A stretch of 64,000 nt of DNA from CAIWHR01 sp963811685 (GTDB lineage: Bacteria > Pseudomonadota > Gammaproteobacteria > Burkholderiales > Casimicrobiaceae): contig CAWESK010000024.1 of NCBI GenBank assembly GCA_963811685.1, positions 124,001 through 188,000 on the forward strand. The letters run 5' to 3'. The first letter of the stretch is position 1; every line of letters starts with the position of its first letter. Of this stretch, positions 28,749 to 38,348 are shown piece after piece. The notes beneath the pieces are model-generated. The model did not search any database. It was not told the DNA's origin and saw only the letters and a list, made by a program, of their open reading frames with translations. A program made the position numbers and the translations under genes.

Positions 28749-30029
28749 TCAGTCGACCGCGGTCCGCGCCTTGCGCACGGCGGCGCTCCTGCCGGCGTCT
28801 TTCATGTGCCGGCGCACGAACGCATCGAGGCGGGACACGCCGTCGCGGATCGCCGCGGGGGACGCCGCATACGAGAAGCGGATGTGCTGGCCGTCGCCGG
28901 GCACGCGCCGGCCGAAATGGATGTCCGCGAGCACAGCCACGCCGGCTTCGGTGAGCAGCCGCTTGCGAAACGCTTCCGAGTCGGGGCAGGCGGTGATCGA
29001 GCACGCCTCGGTCACGTTCGGCCACGCGTAGAACGCGCCGCCCGGCACCTTGCACGAAATGCCGGGCACCTGGTTCAGCAGTCCGACGATCAGGTCGCGC
29101 CGCTCGAGGAAGCTCGCGCGCATCGCGTTGGCGGCATCCTGCGGTCCGGTGATCGCCTCGACCGCCGCCCACTGCGAGATCTGCGACGCGCAGGAGTCGG
29201 TGTTGGTGATCCAGCGCGTGAACACCGGCGCGAGCACGCGGTTGGCGGTGAAGCCGATCCGCCAGCCGGTCATCGCCCACGTCTTCGAGGCGCCGTCGCT
29301 GATGATCGTGCGCTCCTGCATCCCCGGCCTCCTGGCGAGCGTGTCGAACGCGCCGGCATAGGCGAGCCGTGAGTAGATTTCGTCGGCGTACACCCATACC
29401 TGCGGATGCTGGCGGAGGATCTCGGCGATCGCGTCGAGATCGGCCGCCTGCAGCATCCCGCCCGTCGGGTTGTGCGGCGTGTTGAGGATGAGGAGGCGCG
29501 TCTTCGCGGTGATCTTCGCCTCGAGCTCGGCGGGATCGAACGCGAAGTCGCGCGATTCGCGCAGGTAGATCGGGACCGGCACCGCGCCGTTGGCGACGAT
29601 CTGCGATTCGTAGATCGGGAACCCGGGAACGGGATAGATGACCTCGTCGCCGGCGCCGTGGTCGGTGACCGACGCAATGGCATACGCGATGAACGGCTTG
29701 GCGCCCGCGCCGACGACGACATCCTCGGGCGCAACTTCGATGCCGCGCCGCGCGCCGATGTCCTTGGCCGCCGCAGCGCGCAGCTCGTCGATGCCGGCCG
29801 ACGGCGTGTAGCCATGCTTGCCGCCACGTATGGCCGCGATCGCCGCATCCTGCACGTTGGTCGGCGTCGGGAAATCCGGCTGGCCGATGCAGAACGAGAC
29901 GATGTCCTTGCCTTCGCGCACCAGCGCGTTGACTTCCGCCAGCACGACGAACGCATTTTCGGTGCCGAGCGATTCGGCGCGACGCGAGAGCGGGGGGACG
30001 GAAACATGGGCGTTGTGCGCGGCGTTCAT
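28749..30029 (-). CDS. Class I/II pyridoxal-phosphate aminotransferase
   Basis: A 426-residue aspartate aminotransferase-like enzyme (subgroup I-gamma appearance). Key parts are FCIGQPDFPTPTNVQDA, HGYTPSAGIDELRAA, the PLP pocket YPVPGFPIYES, NTPHNPTGG, VYADEIYSRL, the Schiff-base Lys in SDGASKTWAMTGWRIGF and the C-terminal Arg in HIRFSYAAS. About 20 extra residues at each end are non-conserved. It starts at 30029, overlapping the lutB stop (ATGA), and ends one base before lutC, so it is built into the lactate operon. Substrates could be alanine/pyruvate or aspartate; not decided by sequence. Confidence 0.9.
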   Translation of the reverse strand: MNAAHNAHVSVPPLSRRAESLGTENAFVVLAEVNALVREGKDIVSFCIGQPDFPTPTNVQDAAIAAIRGGKHGYTPSAGIDELRAAAAKDIGARRGIEVAPEDVVVGAGAKPFIAYAIASVTDHGAGDEVIYPVPGFPIYESQIVANGAVPVPIYLRESRDFAFDPAELEAKITAKTRLLILNTPHNPTGGMLQAADLDAIAEILRQHPQVWVYADEIYSRLAYAGAFDTLARRPGMQERTIISDGASKTWAMTGWRIGFTANRVLAPVFTRWITNTDSCASQISQWAAVEAITGPQDAANAMRASFLERRDLIVGLLNQVPGISCKVPGGAFYAWPNVTEACSITACPDSEAFRKRLLTEAGVAVLADIHFGRRVPGDGQHIRFSYAASPAAIRDGVSRLDAFVRRHMKDAGRSAAVRKARTAVD

Positions 30030-31444
30030 GCGGCAGTCTCCCGTTGCTTCGCGCGATAGAGCTCGCGAAACGTCTTGCCCGCCGGCGCCGGCAGGTCGCG
30101 GCCGTCGGTCCAGCCCCCGGCCAGGGGCAGCTTGTGAATCATGCCGCCGCTGCCGGCCCAGCCCTTGAGGACGCGCACGCCGAGCTTCGTTCCCAGCGCG
30201 TAGACCGCGGGATGCCGCGCGGCCCACGACCACAGGGCGAGGCCCGCGCGCTCGGTCCACGGCCGCAGGCCGGTCGCGAACGCTTTTTCGCGCAGCTTGC
30301 GCTGCAAGTCGGGCAGCGGGATCTTCACCGGGCAGACGACGCCGCACTGGTTGCACAGCGTCGAGGCCGCCGGCAGGTCCTGCGCCTTGTCGAGACCGAC
30401 GTACATCGGCGTCAGGATGGACCCGATCGGTCCGGGGTACACCCAGCCATACGAGTGACCACCGACGTTCTGGTACACCGGGCAGTGATTCATGCAGGCG
30501 CCACAGCGGATGCAGCGCAGTGCCTCGCGCACGTCGCTCGCCAGCACGGCGGTGCGGCCGCTGTCGACGAGGATGAAGTACATGTGCTCGGCGCCGTGGA
30601 ATTCGCCGACGGTCTTCGTGCCGGTGAGGATGTCCACGTAATTCGAGATCGACTGGCCGGTCGACGAGCGCGGAAGGAGGCGCATCAGCGTCGCGACATC
30701 CTCCAGCGTAGGGACGATCTTTTCGATGCCGGAGATCGCGACATGGACCTTCGGCAGCGTGGTCGTCAGCGTTGCATTGCCTTCGTTGGTCACGAGCACG
30801 ACCGACCCCGTCTCGGCGACGAAGAAGTTGCCGCCCGAAATGCCCATGCCGGCCGTCAGGTAATGCTCGCGCAGCACGCCGCGCGCTTCGAGGCACAGCT
30901 CGTCGATGCCGGTCTTGAGCGGGGTTCCGTGCGCCTTGTGAAAGAGATCGGCGACCTCCTCCTTCGACTTGTGCAGCGCGGGCCCGATGATGTGCGACGG
31001 CGGCTCGTAGTCGTTGATCTGCAGGATGTATTCGCCGAGATCGGTCTCGACAACCTTCATCCCCGCGCCTTCGATCGCGTGGTCGAGCGCCGATTCTTCC
31101 GACACCATCGACTTCGACTTGATGATCTTCTTCACCGCGTGTCTGGCGGCGATTTCCAGCACCAGCGCGTTGACGTCCGCCGGCGTCTCCGCCCACAGCA
31201 CGGTCGCGCCGCGCGCCGTCGCGTTGCGCTCGAAGATCTCGAGCCAGACGTCGAGGTTGTCGAGCGCGCGGTTGCGGATCGCCTTGCCGGCGTCGCGCGT
31301 GCCTTCGAAATCGTCGAGCTCGATCAGCGAGGCGCGCCGCTTGGCGACGAACTTGCCCTGCATTTTCTTGAGGTTGTGCTGGAGTCGCTCGTCGTGCAGC
31401 TTGACGTGCGCGCGCTCCTTGAAGTGCATCGACGTGACTTGCAT
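30026..31444 (-). CDS. lutB: Lactate utilization protein B, iron-sulfur subunit
   Basis: A 472-residue LutB/YkgF protein. The N-terminal LUD-like region (IKSKSMVSEESALDHAIEGAG; GISGGNFFVAETGSVVLVTNEGN) is followed by two 4Fe-4S motifs, CIRCGACMNHCP (about residue 310) and CNQCGVVCPVKIP (about 360), and a C-terminal tail (GWTDGRDLPAPAGKTFRELY). It passes electrons from lactate toward the respiratory chain. It begins two bases after lutA and overlaps the aminotransferase gene. Confidence 0.93.
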   Translation of the reverse strand: MQVTSMHFKERAHVKLHDERLQHNLKKMQGKFVAKRRASLIELDDFEGTRDAGKAIRNRALDNLDVWLEIFERNATARGATVLWAETPADVNALVLEIAARHAVKKIIKSKSMVSEESALDHAIEGAGMKVVETDLGEYILQINDYEPPSHIIGPALHKSKEEVADLFHKAHGTPLKTGIDELCLEARGVLREHYLTAGMGISGGNFFVAETGSVVLVTNEGNATLTTTLPKVHVAISGIEKIVPTLEDVATLMRLLPRSSTGQSISNYVDILTGTKTVGEFHGAEHMYFILVDSGRTAVLASDVREALRCIRCGACMNHCPVYQNVGGHSYGWVYPGPIGSILTPMYVGLDKAQDLPAASTLCNQCGVVCPVKIPLPDLQRKLREKAFATGLRPWTERAGLALWSWAARHPAVYALGTKLGVRVLKGWAGSGGMIHKLPLAGGWTDGRDLPAPAGKTFRELYRAKQRETAA

Positions 31445-31446
31445 CG

Positions 31447-32172
31447 CTAGCCCTTATCCGTCAGCACCTCGGCCACGTGCAGCACCTTGGTCTTCGTGTC
31501 GCCGCGGCGTCGCAGGCGTCCCTCGATGTTGAGCATGCAGCCGAGATCGCCCAGCACGACGGCGTCGGCATGGGTGGCGACGATCGCCTCGCATTTGTTG
31601 TCGGCGAGCCGCGACGATATTTCGCCGAACTTGATGGCGAATGTGCCGCCGAAGCCACAGCAGACTTCGCATTCCGGCATTTCGTTGAGGGTGACGCCCG
31701 GCATCCTGGCGAGCAGCGCGCGCGGCTGCGCCTTCACGCCCATCTCCCGCAGCCCGGCGCAGCTGTCGTGATACGTGATCGTGCCGGCAAAGCGGCCGGG
31801 AACCTTGTCGACCGCGAGCTTCTCGACGAGGAACGACGTGAGCTCCCACGTCTTGGCGGCGAGCGCGTCGACGCGCTTCGACATCGCCGGATCGTCGGCG
31901 AAGAGGTCGGCGTAGTGGGTCTTGATCATGCCGGCGCAGGAGCCGGATGGGGCGACCAGGTAGTCGCAATCCTCGAATTCGGCCACGACCTTCGCGGCCA
32001 GGGCTTTCGCGTCGGCACGATCACCGGAGTTGTAGGCAGGCTGGCCGCAGCACGTCTGCGCCGGCGGCACGAAGACCTCCGCGCCGCCGCTTTCGAGGAG
32101 CTCGATCGCCGCGAAGCCGACCGACGGCCGCATCAGATCGACGAGACAGGTGACGAAGAAGCCGACGCGCAT
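31447..32172 (-). CDS. lutA: Lactate utilization protein A, CCG-domain subunit
   Basis: A 241-residue LutA/YkgE protein with two CCG domains: AQTCCGQPAYNSGD and VCCGFGGTFAIK each give the Cys pair, with APSGSCAGM and YHDSCAG supplying further Cys ligands. The CCG motif binds a non-cubane 4Fe-4S cluster in heterodisulfide reductase-like enzymes. First gene of lutAB-aminotransferase-lutC-RibD-like. A possible -10 (TAAGAT) lies about 50 bases upstream, in the 90-bp gap to nuoN. Confidence 0.93.
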   Translation of the reverse strand: MRVGFFVTCLVDLMRPSVGFAAIELLESGGAEVFVPPAQTCCGQPAYNSGDRADAKALAAKVVAEFEDCDYLVAPSGSCAGMIKTHYADLFADDPAMSKRVDALAAKTWELTSFLVEKLAVDKVPGRFAGTITYHDSCAGLREMGVKAQPRALLARMPGVTLNEMPECEVCCGFGGTFAIKFGEISSRLADNKCEAIVATHADAVVLGDLGCMLNIEGRLRRRGDTKTKVLHVAEVLTDKG

Positions 32173-32262
32173 GAGCGGGAGGGTTCGGGCGTTGCGTGAA
32201 GCTCGGGAGCGGCAAATCTTAGCATGCGCCGGCGCGAGGCCCGAGGCTGCCGGCTCGCGCGC

Positions 32263-33708
32263 CTAGATGAATCCAGACTTGGTCAAGGCAAGCGCGCACC
32301 ACCCCATCAGCTGCTGCGGGAAGATGCCGAAGAACAGGATCGCGATGCCGTTCGCCGACAGCAGCGCGCGGTTGTCCTGCCGCGCGACGATGGGCGCGAC
32401 GTCGGTCGGCTCGTCGAAATACATCAGCTTGACGATGCGCAGGTAGTAGAACGCGCCGACCAGCGACGTCAGGACGGCGATCACCGCGAGCCACGTGAAG
32501 CCTGCGCCGACCGCCGCCATGATCACCGCGAACTTCGCGTAAAAGCCGATCGTCGGCGGAATTCCCGCCAGCGAGAACATCACGAGCAGCATCATGAACG
32601 CCCACCACGGCGAGCGCCGGTTGAGGCCCCTGAAATCGTCGAGCTGATCGGCCTCGAACCCGGCGCGCGACAGCAGCATCACGATGCCGAACGACACGAG
32701 GCTCGTCAGCACGTACGCGACCGCGTAGAACATCGCCGCGGAGAAGCCCTCCAGGTTGCCGGCCAGGAAGCCCATCAGCAGGAAGCCCATGTTGGCGATC
32801 GTCGAGTACGCCAGCATCCGCTTGATGTTGGTCTGCGCGATGGCGATGACGTTGCCCAGCGTCATCGACAGCAGAGAGAGCACCATCAGCATTCCCTGCC
32901 AGTCGAATTCGACGCCGCCCAACGCGATGGCGAGGAGTCGCATCATGAACGCGAACGTCGCGAGCTTGGGCGCCGTGCCGATCAGCAGCGTCACCGGCGT
33001 CGGCGCGCCGTCGTACACGTCCGGCACCCACATGTGGTAAGGCGCCGCGCCGAGCTTGAAGGCGATCCCCGACACGACGAACACGAGCCCGAAGACGAGA
33101 ATCCACGGGTTGCTCTGGCCGGAGAGCACGGCGTCGGCCACGCGCACGACGTCGAGCGAGCCGGTCGCGCCGTAGATCATGGACATCCCGTAGAGCAGCA
33201 TCCCGGAGGCCAGCGCGCCCAGCACGAAATACTTCATCGCCGCCTCGGACGCCTGCTTCGACGTCCGGTGCATCGCCACCATCGCGTAAAGCGAGAGCGC
33301 CTGCAGCTCGAGCCCCATGTAAAGCGTGATGAAATTGCCGGCGGAGATCATCACCATCATCCCGAGCAGCGTGGTCAGCGCCAGCACGAACGTCTCGCCG
33401 CGGAAGAGCCCGCGCTCGGCGAGATAGCCGCGCGAATAGAAAAGCGTCAGCGACACCGTGATGCAGGTGAAGAACCGGAAGACATCGGACAGCATGTCGT
33501 CGATGACCATGCCGTTCATCGCCCGCACGGGCTCGTAGGCGGCGGTCCGCAGGATCAGCCACGCGGCGACGCCCAACGTGATCTGCGTGAGCCAGAAGCT
33601 CCAGTGCCGGAGGCGCTCGGGCAGGAAGACATCCAGGACGAGAATCAGGCACGCGGCGCCGAGCACGACGGCCTCGGGCAGGACGGAAATGAAATTGAGC
33701 GTGCTCAT
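32263..33708 (-). CDS. nuoN: NADH-quinone oxidoreductase subunit N
   Basis: A 481-residue antiporter-like membrane subunit of complex I, last gene of the nuo operon. It has about fourteen helices; the proton-channel residues lie in segments such as FFTCITVSLTLFYSRGYLAERG, MKYFVLGALASGMLLYGMSMIYG and FKLGAAPYHMWVPDVYDGAPTPV (conserved Lys and His-Trp). Length matches the family. It starts 16 bases after nuoM. No clear terminator was seen before lutA, so read-through into the lut operon is possible. Confidence 0.96.
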   Translation of the reverse strand: MSTLNFISVLPEAVVLGAACLILVLDVFLPERLRHWSFWLTQITLGVAAWLILRTAAYEPVRAMNGMVIDDMLSDVFRFFTCITVSLTLFYSRGYLAERGLFRGETFVLALTTLLGMMVMISAGNFITLYMGLELQALSLYAMVAMHRTSKQASEAAMKYFVLGALASGMLLYGMSMIYGATGSLDVVRVADAVLSGQSNPWILVFGLVFVVSGIAFKLGAAPYHMWVPDVYDGAPTPVTLLIGTAPKLATFAFMMRLLAIALGGVEFDWQGMLMVLSLLSMTLGNVIAIAQTNIKRMLAYSTIANMGFLLMGFLAGNLEGFSAAMFYAVAYVLTSLVSFGIVMLLSRAGFEADQLDDFRGLNRRSPWWAFMMLLVMFSLAGIPPTIGFYAKFAVIMAAVGAGFTWLAVIAVLTSLVGAFYYLRIVKLMYFDEPTDVAPIVARQDNRALLSANGIAILFFGIFPQQLMGWCALALTKSGFI

Positions 33709-33724
33709 CGGGGGCCTGGGCGCA

Positions 33725-35194
33725 TCACAGCTTGCTACGGGAAACGTGAGTCAGGAGATCGGTCACCGACGCGTGCATCACGTCGATGAAGGGTTTCGGC
33801 CACACGCCCATCCACAGCACCAGCGCGGCCACGCTCGCGAGCAGCCAGAACTCGCGGCGGCTCAAATCGATGAGCTTCGCGACCTGCTCGTTCGCGATCG
33901 CGCCGTAGATGACACGCTTGTACATCCACAGCGTGTATGCCGCGCCGAGGATCATGATCGTCGCCGCGGTGAAGCCCAGCCAGAAATTCACCTTGACCGC
34001 CGCCAGGATCACCATGAACTCGCCAACGAAGCCGGACGTCGCCGGCAGGCCGGCGTTGGCCATCGCGAACAGCATCATGAACGCCGCGAATTTGGGCATC
34101 GTGTTGACCACACCGCCGTAGTCGGCGATGTCCCGGCTGTGCATCCGGTCGTACATGACGCCGACGCAGAGGAACATCGCGGCGGAAACGAAGCCGTGCG
34201 AAATCATCTGCACCAGCCCGCCTTCCATCCCCAGCGTATTGAAGAGGAAAAATCCCAGCGTGACGAACCCCATGTGCGAGATCGACGAGTAGGCGATCAG
34301 TTTCTTCATGTCGCTTTGCACCAGCGCGACGAAGCCGATGTAAACGATCGCGATCAGCGACAGCGTGATCACGAAGCCGGACAGGTAGCGCGACGCGTCG
34401 GGCACGATCGGCAGGATGAAGCGGACGAACCCGTACGCGCCGATCTTCAGCGTGATCGCCGCCAGGATCACCGACCCGCCGGTCGGCGCCTCGACGTGCG
34501 CATCGGGCAGCCACGTGTGGACGGGCCACATCGGCACCTTGACCGAAAAGGACAGGAAGAATGCGACGAACAGCAGGATCTGCACGCCGAGCGCCAGCGG
34601 CACGTCCTTCCATTCGATGATCGAGAACGTGTTGGACACGTTGTAGAGGTAGATCAGCGCGACCAGCATCAGCAGTGAGCCGAGCAGCGTGTACAGGAAG
34701 AACTTGATCGCGGCATAGACCCTGTTCGGTCCGCCCCAGATGCCGATGATCAGGTACATCGGAATCAGCATCGACTCGAAGAACGAATAGAACAGGATCC
34801 CGTCGAGCGCGCTGAACGCGCCGTTGATGAGGCCTGATTGGATGAGAAAGGCCGCCATGTACTGGGCGACGCGCGTCTCGATCACCTTCCAGCCGGCCCA
34901 GACGACGACCACCGTCATCAGGCTGTTCAGGAGGACGAGCAGCATCGAGAAGCCGTCCACGCCCAGGAAATAATGGATGTCGAAGCGCGGGATCCATTCC
35001 GCGTGCTCGACGAACTGCATGTCCGACGTGCCGGGCACGAAGTACAGCCAAAGCGGAATCGTGACGATGAAGCCCAGCAGCGCGCCGACCAGGGCGATCC
35101 ACCGCGCGTACCGGGCGTCGGCATCGCTGCGCACCGCCAGCACGGCGACGCCGGCGACGATCGGGATCCAGATGGCAAAGGAAAGGAGATGCAT
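33725..35194 (-). CDS. nuoM: NADH-quinone oxidoreductase subunit M
   Basis: A 489-residue proton-pumping subunit with about fourteen helices. Typical parts are the N-terminal AIWIPIVAGVAVLAVRSDADARYARW, the conserved Glu region in FLIQSGLINGAFSALDGILFYSFFESMLIPMYLIIGIWGG, KVPMWPVHTWLPDAHVEAPTGGSVILAAI with its Lys, and SSISHMGFVTLGFF. It lies between nuoL and nuoN with gaps of 13 and 16 bases. Frame intact. Confidence 0.97.
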   Translation of the reverse strand: MHLLSFAIWIPIVAGVAVLAVRSDADARYARWIALVGALLGFIVTIPLWLYFVPGTSDMQFVEHAEWIPRFDIHYFLGVDGFSMLLVLLNSLMTVVVVWAGWKVIETRVAQYMAAFLIQSGLINGAFSALDGILFYSFFESMLIPMYLIIGIWGGPNRVYAAIKFFLYTLLGSLLMLVALIYLYNVSNTFSIIEWKDVPLALGVQILLFVAFFLSFSVKVPMWPVHTWLPDAHVEAPTGGSVILAAITLKIGAYGFVRFILPIVPDASRYLSGFVITLSLIAIVYIGFVALVQSDMKKLIAYSSISHMGFVTLGFFLFNTLGMEGGLVQMISHGFVSAAMFLCVGVMYDRMHSRDIADYGGVVNTMPKFAAFMMLFAMANAGLPATSGFVGEFMVILAAVKVNFWLGFTAATIMILGAAYTLWMYKRVIYGAIANEQVAKLIDLSRREFWLLASVAALVLWMGVWPKPFIDVMHASVTDLLTHVSRSKL

Positions 35195-35207
35195 CGGCGG
35201 CCGGCGG

Positions 35208-37250
35208 CTAGGGCTTGTAGAGCGTCCACCACGACAGCAGCGCGAACAGGCCGACGATCATCGTGAAAGCATAATGGTAGACGAACCCCGACTGGATGTG
35301 CCGAAGCAGCGCCGAGGCGAACCTGATGGTGCGCGCGGTGCCGTTGACGAAAAAGCCGTCGATGATCGACTTGTCGCCGACGTTCGACAGGAACGCGCCG
35401 ATGCGCCGGAAGCCACCCGCGAAGAACCAGTCGTTGAAGCGGTCGAAGTAGTACTTGTTGTCGAGCAGCGTATAGACCCAGCCCGCCGATTTCCTGATTC
35501 GCGCGGGCAACCCCGGATTGACGAGATAGCAGTACCAGGCCGTCGCGATGCCGGCGACGGCAAGGAGGAACGGCAGGCTCAGGAGCCCGTGCTCGATGAA
35601 CGGCACGACGCCGCGCCACTCCTCCTTCAGCTGCTCCATCGCGGGGTGCGCCTCGGAAATCACGATCGAATCGCCGAAGAAGCCGCCGAAGAGCATCGGC
35701 TCGACGTAGGCGAACCCTGCATACACCGAGGGGATCGCAAGCAGGATGAGCGGCACGGTGACCACCCACGGGCTTTCCTTCGGCGGGCCGCCGTGGTCGG
35801 CGTGCGCGTCGGGCTCGGCGCCGGCCTCGTGCGACGCGTCGTGCGCATGCTCGTCGCCGCTCTCGTGCGCAGTCGCCGCTTCCCGGAAGCGTTCCTTGCC
35901 ATGGAACGCGAGAAAGAGCATCCGGAACGAGTAGAACGCGGTGACGAAAACGCCCGCCATCACCGCGAAGTAGGCAAAGCCATGGCCCGGGACGTTCGAG
36001 AAATGGACCGCCTCGATGATCGCGTCCTTGGAGAAGAAGCCCGCGAACGGCGGAATGCCGGCCAGCGCCAGCGAGCCGATCACCGCCGTCCAGTACGTGA
36101 TCGGCATGTACTTGCGCAAGCCCCCCATGCGCCGCAGGTCCTGCTCGTGGTGCAGCGCGATGATCACCGAGCCCGCGCCGAGGAACAGGAGCGCCTTGAA
36201 GAACGCGTGCGTCATCAAGTGGAAGATCGCCGCCGAATACGCCGAAACCCCGAGGGCGACTGTCATGTAGCCCAGTTGCGACAGCGTCGAATAGGCGACC
36301 ACGCGCTTGATGTCGTTCTGCACGATGCCGAGAAATGCCATGAACAATGCCGTCATCGCGCCGATGATCGTGACGAACCCGAGCGCGGTGTCGGAGAGCT
36401 CGAACAGCGGGCTCATCCGGGCGACCATGAAGATGCCGGCCGTCACCATCGTTGCCGCGTGGATCAGCGCGGAGATCGGCGTCGGGCCTTCCATCGAGTC
36501 GGGCAGCCACACGTGCAGCGGCATCTGCGCGCTCTTGCCCATCGCGCCGATGAAAAGACAGATGCAGATCACGCTCAGCAGCGACCATTGCGCGTTGCCG
36601 AGCAGGTTGACGGTCGTGCCCGCGAGCTCGGGCCCGCGGGCGAACACGCTCCCGTAGTCGAGCGTGCCGAAGTAGGCGAGCACGAGGCCGATGCCCAGCA
36701 CGAAGCCGAAATCGCCGACCCGGTTGGCGAGGAACGCCTTCAGGTTCGCGTAGATCGCCGTGGGCCGCTCGTACCAGAAGCCAATCAGCAGGTACGAGAC
36801 GAGTCCAACCGCCTCCCAGCCGAAGAAGAGCTGAAGGAAGTTGTTGCTCATCACGAGCATCAGCATGCTGAACGTGAAGAGCGAGATGTAGCTGAAAAAA
36901 CGCGTGTAGCCGGGGTCGTCCGCCATGTAGCCGATCGTGTAGACGTGCACCATCAGCGAGACGAACGTCACCACCAGCATCATCGTCGCAGTCAGCGGGT
37001 CGACCAGGAAGCCGATCGACAGCCGCAGATCGCCCGACTGCAGCCAGGTGTAGATGTCCGCGTTGAACGTGTTGCCGCCCATCACGTCGCGGAAGATGAA
37101 ATACGACGCGACCATCGAGACCGCGACGCCGAGGCAACAGAGCCAATGCGAGACGCTGCGGCCGAGCCGGGGGCCGAACAGGCCGACGACGATCGAGGCA
37201 GCGAGCGGCGCCAGCGGAACGAGAAGGTAGAGGGATTGCATCGACGACAC
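35208..37250 (-). CDS. nuoL: NADH-quinone oxidoreductase subunit L
   Basis: A 680-residue subunit carrying the long lateral helix of complex I. Hallmarks are GLVSYLLIGFWYERPTAIYANLKAFLANRVGDFGF, MPLHVWLPDSMEGPTPISALIHAATMV, YSTLSQLGYM and HAFFKALLFLGAGSVI. A cytoplasm- or periplasm-facing loop at about residues 455-485 is rich in His, Asp and Glu (HESGDEHAHDASHE...), as in several betaproteobacterial NuoL proteins. The C-terminal amphipathic helix and last helix are present (TLYKP end). Three bases separate it from nuoK. Confidence 0.97.
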   Translation of the reverse strand: MSSMQSLYLLVPLAPLAASIVVGLFGPRLGRSVSHWLCCLGVAVSMVASYFIFRDVMGGNTFNADIYTWLQSGDLRLSIGFLVDPLTATMMLVVTFVSLMVHVYTIGYMADDPGYTRFFSYISLFTFSMLMLVMSNNFLQLFFGWEAVGLVSYLLIGFWYERPTAIYANLKAFLANRVGDFGFVLGIGLVLAYFGTLDYGSVFARGPELAGTTVNLLGNAQWSLLSVICICLFIGAMGKSAQMPLHVWLPDSMEGPTPISALIHAATMVTAGIFMVARMSPLFELSDTALGFVTIIGAMTALFMAFLGIVQNDIKRVVAYSTLSQLGYMTVALGVSAYSAAIFHLMTHAFFKALLFLGAGSVIIALHHEQDLRRMGGLRKYMPITYWTAVIGSLALAGIPPFAGFFSKDAIIEAVHFSNVPGHGFAYFAVMAGVFVTAFYSFRMLFLAFHGKERFREAATAHESGDEHAHDASHEAGAEPDAHADHGGPPKESPWVVTVPLILLAIPSVYAGFAYVEPMLFGGFFGDSIVISEAHPAMEQLKEEWRGVVPFIEHGLLSLPFLLAVAGIATAWYCYLVNPGLPARIRKSAGWVYTLLDNKYYFDRFNDWFFAGGFRRIGAFLSNVGDKSIIDGFFVNGTARTIRFASALLRHIQSGFVYHYAFTMIVGLFALLSWWTLYKP

Positions 37251-37253
37251 GGG

Positions 37254-37577
37254 TCAGCCCTTCAGCTGGTCGAGATCCTCGACATCGATCGATCCGATGT
37301 TGCGGAAGAGGAGCACCAGGATCGCGAGGCCGATCGCCGACTCCGCCGCGGCGACGGTGAGGATGAAGAACACGAACACCTGCCCCGCCATGTCGTCCAT
37401 GAAGCTGGAGAATGCGATGAAGTTGAGATTGACGGCGAGCAGCATCAGCTCGATCGCCATCAGCAGGATGATCACGTTCCGCCGATTGAGGAAGATGCCC
37501 CCCATGCTGATGGCGAACAGCACCGCCCCCAGTACGAGGTAGTGCGACAGCGTGGGCTGCGAGGAAAGTAGTGCCAC
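37254..37577 (-). CDS. nuoK: NADH-quinone oxidoreductase subunit K
   Basis: A 107-residue subunit with three helices: LSHYLVLGAVLFAISMGGIFL, VIILLMAIELMLLAVNLNFIAF (with the essential Glu) and VFFILTVAAAESAIGLAILVLLF (second Glu). I chose GTG 37577 because aagggag lies six bases upstream and it gives normal family length; the frame is open to 37616 with no conserved residues. About 100 bases, with a GC-rich hairpin, separate it from nuoJ. Confidence 0.95.
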   Translation of the reverse strand: MALLSSQPTLSHYLVLGAVLFAISMGGIFLNRRNVIILLMAIELMLLAVNLNFIAFSSFMDDMAGQVFVFFILTVAAAESAIGLAILVLLFRNIGSIDVEDLDQLKG

Positions 37578-37627
37578 TGCGACTCCCTTGGGGGAAGACT
37601 TCGTTGGACCCGTCACCGCGAGCTGTG

Positions 37628-37644
37628 GCGCGCGCTACGCGCGC
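37628..37644. repeat. GC hairpin between nuoJ and nuoK
   Basis: gcgcgcg (37628-37634) pairs with cgcgcgc (37638-37644) around a three-base loop. There is no T-tract after it in the direction of transcription. It may mark an mRNA processing or stability element; the effect is unknown. Confidence 0.4.
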
Positions 37645-37676
37645 ACGCCGCCGCCGCGACGCCGTTTTTGCTCCGA

Positions 37677-38279
37677 CTATTCTTTTTTCTCGGACTTCAT
37701 CTCAAGAATGCGCAAACGATCCTGCGGACGGGTTCTCACCTGCTCCGCCGGATCCTGATGCTTCGTCTCGCGGCGCTGGCGGTGCGTGAGCGCGATCGCC
37801 GCGACGATCGCGACGAGCAGGATCACCGCGGCGATCTCGAAAGGGTAAACGTAGTCGGTGTAGATGAGCGAGCCCAGCGCCGCCGTGTTGCTGCTGCCCG
37901 AAGCCGCCGCCGCGCCGGCGCCCGCCGCGCCGACGGGCTGGTTGCCGAGCAGCACCAGCGTCATCTCGATCAGCACCAGCAGAAAGACGGTCGCCCCGAC
38001 CGGCAGGTAGCTCTTGAACTGCGTGCGCAGGTTGTCGAAATTGACGTCGAGCATCATCACGACGAACAGGAACAGCACCATCACCGCGCCGACGTAGACC
38101 AGCACCAGCGCGATGGCCAGGAACTCGGCGCGCAGCATCAGCCAGTGGGCCGCCGCGGTGAAGAACGCGAGCACGAGCCACAGCGCCGCATGCACCGGGT
38201 TGCGCGCGGTGACGACGCGCAGCGCCGCGAACACGAGGATCGCCGAGAAAAGATAGAACAGTGCAGCTTGGGCGTTCAT
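37677..38279 (-). CDS. nuoJ: NADH-quinone oxidoreductase subunit J
   Basis: A 200-residue subunit with five helices: ALFYLFSAILVFAALRVVTARNPVHAALWLVLAFF, AEFLAIALVLVYVGAVMVLFLFVVMML (pi-bulge helix), YLPVGATVFLLVLIEMTLVLL and YPFEIAAVILLVAIVAAIAL. The start at 38279 agrees with the family; upstream codons are not conserved. A Gly/Ala-rich loop (about residues 115-130) and a charged tail ending EMKSEKKE are specific to this protein. Confidence 0.95.
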   Translation of the reverse strand: MNAQAALFYLFSAILVFAALRVVTARNPVHAALWLVLAFFTAAAHWLMLRAEFLAIALVLVYVGAVMVLFLFVVMMLDVNFDNLRTQFKSYLPVGATVFLLVLIEMTLVLLGNQPVGAAGAGAAAASGSSNTAALGSLIYTDYVYPFEIAAVILLVAIVAAIALTHRQRRETKHQDPAEQVRTRPQDRLRILEMKSEKKE

Positions 38280-38348
38280 CGCAGGAGAATTGAGCCCGTC
38301 GCGACCGCCGGCAAGGCTTCGCCGCACGGCGGGCGCCGCACATTCAAG

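Noticed and set aside
32232..32260. Hairpin (gcgcgag/ctcgcgc) between nuoN and lutA as a terminator
   Set aside because: Seven-base stem with a long loop and no T-tract; too weak to call in sequence this GC-rich.
34977..37571. An 864-codon plus-strand frame opposite nuoK/nuoL/nuoM
   Set aside because: Antisense shadow of conserved complex I genes with no family pattern of its own.
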